From NCBI GenBank assembly GCA_039881145.1, contig JAYKKI010000148.1:751501-815500 (forward strand): 64,000 nt of DNA. Direction: 5' to 3'. Below, in pieces: positions 61,561 through 64,000 of this stretch (the stretch's first letter is position 1; every line of letters starts with the position of its first letter). Both the position numbers and the translations under genes were made by a program. The DNA comes from Druceiella hillmani (taxonomy: Eukaryota > Arthropoda > Insecta > Lepidoptera > Hepialidae). The notes beneath the pieces were generated by a model. The model was not told the origin of the DNA. It saw only the letters and a list, made by a program, of their open reading frames with translations, and searched no databases.

Positions 61561-62745
61561 TTTAAGTAAAAAACGATAAGGTTGAGGATATAAAAGGTCA
61601 CTTATAATGAATTTACTCTATTTAGAGGCCTGAATAACTATTTACTGGTATGAAACATATATAGCGTTAAGATACTGAAAGAATCATAAATATATTAAAA
61701 TTAATTCGTAATTTCGCATGTTTTCGATTATAAGAAATTTGACCTTGTTTTTGATTACAAAACTTCGTTCCTTGTGCTATCTGCACATTCTCTCCCATTC
61801 TTTATTGTGTTAAGTATTCTTGTAGCCCGGATTACCTTATGTCTAGATTCTCAATCTTAGGTTCCCACGATCTTAGACCTCGCTCTGAGCAGTCTTCGCC
61901 AAAAATAATATATTTTATTACTTGATGATGTGGTTGATAAAAGGATATAAATAAAAGATAATAAGGAAATAAAAGTTATTACGACTGATTTAAGTTTTTC
62001 CGTTCTTGGCCAATTGTCGGCATTAGTACTACTACTAGTACTAATTAGCGAACAACACTTATACGATTTTATCTTCATGATTGTTTTTACTCGGATTAAA
62101 TATCATACGAGTACAAAGGAAATAAGAAATGAAACACCAGATTCGATTAATGAATAATGCTTCCGAACTGGTTAATCAATTTGTCTCCGAAAGTGAATAG
62201 CTTGTACATTAGACGGAGTTCTAAAACAGCTACACGTTCCTAAAGATAGTAATATTTCCATGGTTAGTAGGAAACCATTGAATTATTTTTATAGACTTTT
62301 TCTTTAATTTCTAATTAGGCGACTTTTGGAACACCATAATTTTGTTTTTAACAAGCGTCATGTCAGCCCAACAAACAAATTTGCTTTAATAAGCTTTATT
62401 AACCGTTTATTCATGAATCACGGTTCATACATAAGAATCAGTTTATGGCAGAAATGCCTTTCTCTTTATCTGGTGTTATTCGAAATTATCGTAACTAGAT
62501 TTGTTCAATTCGTCATCTGATACATAGAATCGATAGCGATAGTTTTGTTCCACCAGTAAGAAGCGATACCGTTCATCTGGTTCTTGATGCAATTTGCTAA
62601 AAATATAGCAGATCATTCATTGACATTCAAAGTTTGGCAAATAATTATATTTTATGTAAGAAACTGTCTATTCACCTGGGGTAAAACCCCGGTGACCCTC
62701 GATCGGTAAAATATTAAGGCAATATACTCTTGAAGTTATGTTAAC
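61561..62745. other. AT-rich stretch downstream of the P-like relic
   Basis: No gene is seen; frames are chance length. A small imperfect GC hairpin (CACCTGGGGT / ACCCCGGTG) lies at 62675-62697. Confidence 0.45.
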
Positions 62746-62806
62746 ATACACACACGCACACACGCGTACATATGTACACACACACACACGTTTGTGTGTG
62801 TATGTA
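62746..62806. repeat. (CA)n ... (TG)n imperfect palindromic microsatellite
   Basis: CATACACACAC at the left and GTGTGTGTATG at the right are reverse complements flanking CA-rich sequence with a CGCG and an ACATATGT core. The whole can fold into a hairpin. Confidence 0.85.
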
Positions 62807-63559
62807 CGATATTATTTATAAATTTAAAAGGATTTTATGAAAGAGATGGTTTTATTCCTAGACAATACTATGATGCCACATTAATTAGATAGCCATTGAC
62901 ATCATATAATATTAGAAGTCTATAAACTGCAGTTTTATTAAATATTATCAAGAATTTCAAAAGCCGTACAAACAAATTAAGATTGGAACTATTTCTTTTA
63001 AAAAAATTCTGTTTATAGAGTGCGACAGCACAAAGTGTTTCATTGAATATAATCTATGGCAAATCATTTGAATTATTTGAAAGGATGTAATAAAACATTT
63101 ATAAACGTAAAATAATACAATGTTTACATTTTATAAAGAAGAATGATTTATATCTAAATTTGGCTCATTGGTTTAAAAATTGGATGGGTATGATAGACGA
63201 CTACGTAGACGGAGATACGGTTCAATGTATTTTTATGACATGTGAACTCTCCAAAAGTACACAAAAATTGCACAATTTGTCTTTTGAAATATTAAAACCC
63301 GCTAATAATAATATTTTAATATGATCACAGTTTCAACAATTAGGATGGAAAAGTGGTTGTTCCCCATATGAAATCATTTATTTACACGCCCACTTCGCAT
63401 ATTTCTGCAAAAACATGAATATGAGCTACAAAAAAAACAGAAACATAATGTAAAACATTTGTAAATGAAATGGAGCATATGCACCTATAGAAATAAAATT
63501 TTATATAAAATTTTGTAACAAATTATTACAAAACAAAATAGGATTATTTATTAAATATC
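62807..63559. other. AT-rich stretch before the satellite
   Basis: Nothing recognisable. Confidence 0.45.
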
Positions 63560-64000
63560 GCCATAATTTTAGCCAGACGCACACACAATCTCATCTCACT
63601 CCTAAGTAAACATAATTTTTAGCCAGACACATAATACAGACACATAATTTTAGCCAGACAAATAATTAGATACATAATAGACACATAATTTTTAGACACA
63701 TAATTTTTAGCCAGACAAATAATTTTTAGCCAGACAATCTCATCTCACTCCCACATAAACATAATTTTTAGCCAGACACACAATCTCATCTCACTCCTAC
63801 GTAAACATAATTTTTAGCCAGATGCCATAATTTTTAGCCAGACTCCTACGTAAACATAATTTTTAGCCAGACGCCATAATTTTAGCCAGACGCACACACA
63901 ATCTCATCTCACTCCTACGTAAACAATCTCATCTCACTCCTACGATAGTTCGCGTAGCATAAATTATCACCATAATTTTAGCCAGACGCACACACAATCT
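63560..64000. repeat. Mosaic satellite array running off the window edge
   Basis: Two short modules alternate. The first, (A/G)(C)CATAATTTT(T)AGCCAGAC, occurs 11 times. The second, CACAATCTCATCTCACTCC followed by TACGTAAACA, occurs five times complete and once cut by the window end. A full two-module unit is about 50-60 bp, but modules also appear singly, doubled, or fused through the shared ACACA and TAAACA joints. Copies are nearly identical, so the array looks young compared with the other repeats here. It has no coding potential. Confidence 0.92.

Noticed and set aside
63560..64000. CRISPR-like array
   Set aside because: The repeats are not separated by unique spacers, the modules are permuted, and the context is eukaryotic; it is a satellite.

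Overview
The window looks like gene-poor, AT-rich (I estimate about 70% A+T by eye) eukaryotic nuclear DNA. It carries no bacterial features: no operons, Shine-Dalgarno sites or rRNA, and no tRNA that I could see. Almost everything recognisable is a decayed transposable element. The mix points to an arthropod, most probably an insect: a Penelope-like element with a GIY-YIG endonuclease, a mariner with a D34D-type transposase, a PIF/Harbinger transposase with a MADF-BESS-like partner, a piggyBac transposase, a P-element/THAP9-like transposase, Jockey-like LINE pieces, a Helitron, a Ty3/gypsy pol and a BEL/Pao gag. The species cannot be named from this sequence. I found no intact host gene; a few short stretches are offered only as candidate exons.

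Layout. 1.5-3.3 kb: a shattered gypsy pol present as minus- and plus-strand pieces folded back on each other, with a near-perfect 150-bp palindrome between them. 5.7-6.05 kb: a possible LINE tail. 6-18.7 kb: AT-rich DNA with microsatellites, quasi-palindromes and two weak coding candidates. 18.8-21.4 kb: a Penelope-like cluster in which the 3' end of one copy runs into the 5' end of the next, with further pieces inverted. 22.46-23.13 kb: a degenerate tandem repeat of about 150 bp. 23.1-26.2 kb: a GC-richer block leading into a degenerate PIF/Harbinger transposase split by an antisense MADF-BESS-like gene. 26.8-27.9 kb: a piggyBac transposase pseudogene on the minus strand.

28-42 kb is mostly empty AT-rich DNA with long (TA)n tracts, a LINE reverse transcriptase scrap (34.5 kb) and an unassigned ORF (36.6 kb). 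42.2-43.9 kb holds a (TA)n tract, a Jockey-like reverse transcriptase tail and a Helitron Rep fragment in series. 45.3-47.0 kb has a degenerate minisatellite, a dispersed repeat unit and a mariner with both ends recognisable (45823-47036, TA flanks). 50.0-50.3 kb holds two more copies of the dispersed unit. 55.3-55.8 kb is the longest unassigned ORF (145 codons). 57.7-58.8 kb is a BEL/Pao gag relic, 60.2-61.56 kb a P-element/THAP9-like transposase relic, and 63.56-64.0 kb a mosaic satellite running off the window edge.

No pathway or cooperating gene set is present. The main interest is structural. There is an unusual number of imperfect hairpins with 16-74 bp arms and very short loops, foldback rearrangements inside the gypsy and Penelope relics, and several small repeat families. 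Element calls rest on protein motifs read by eye through frameshifts and stop codons, so their edges are approximate. I do not see a convincing new biological system here.
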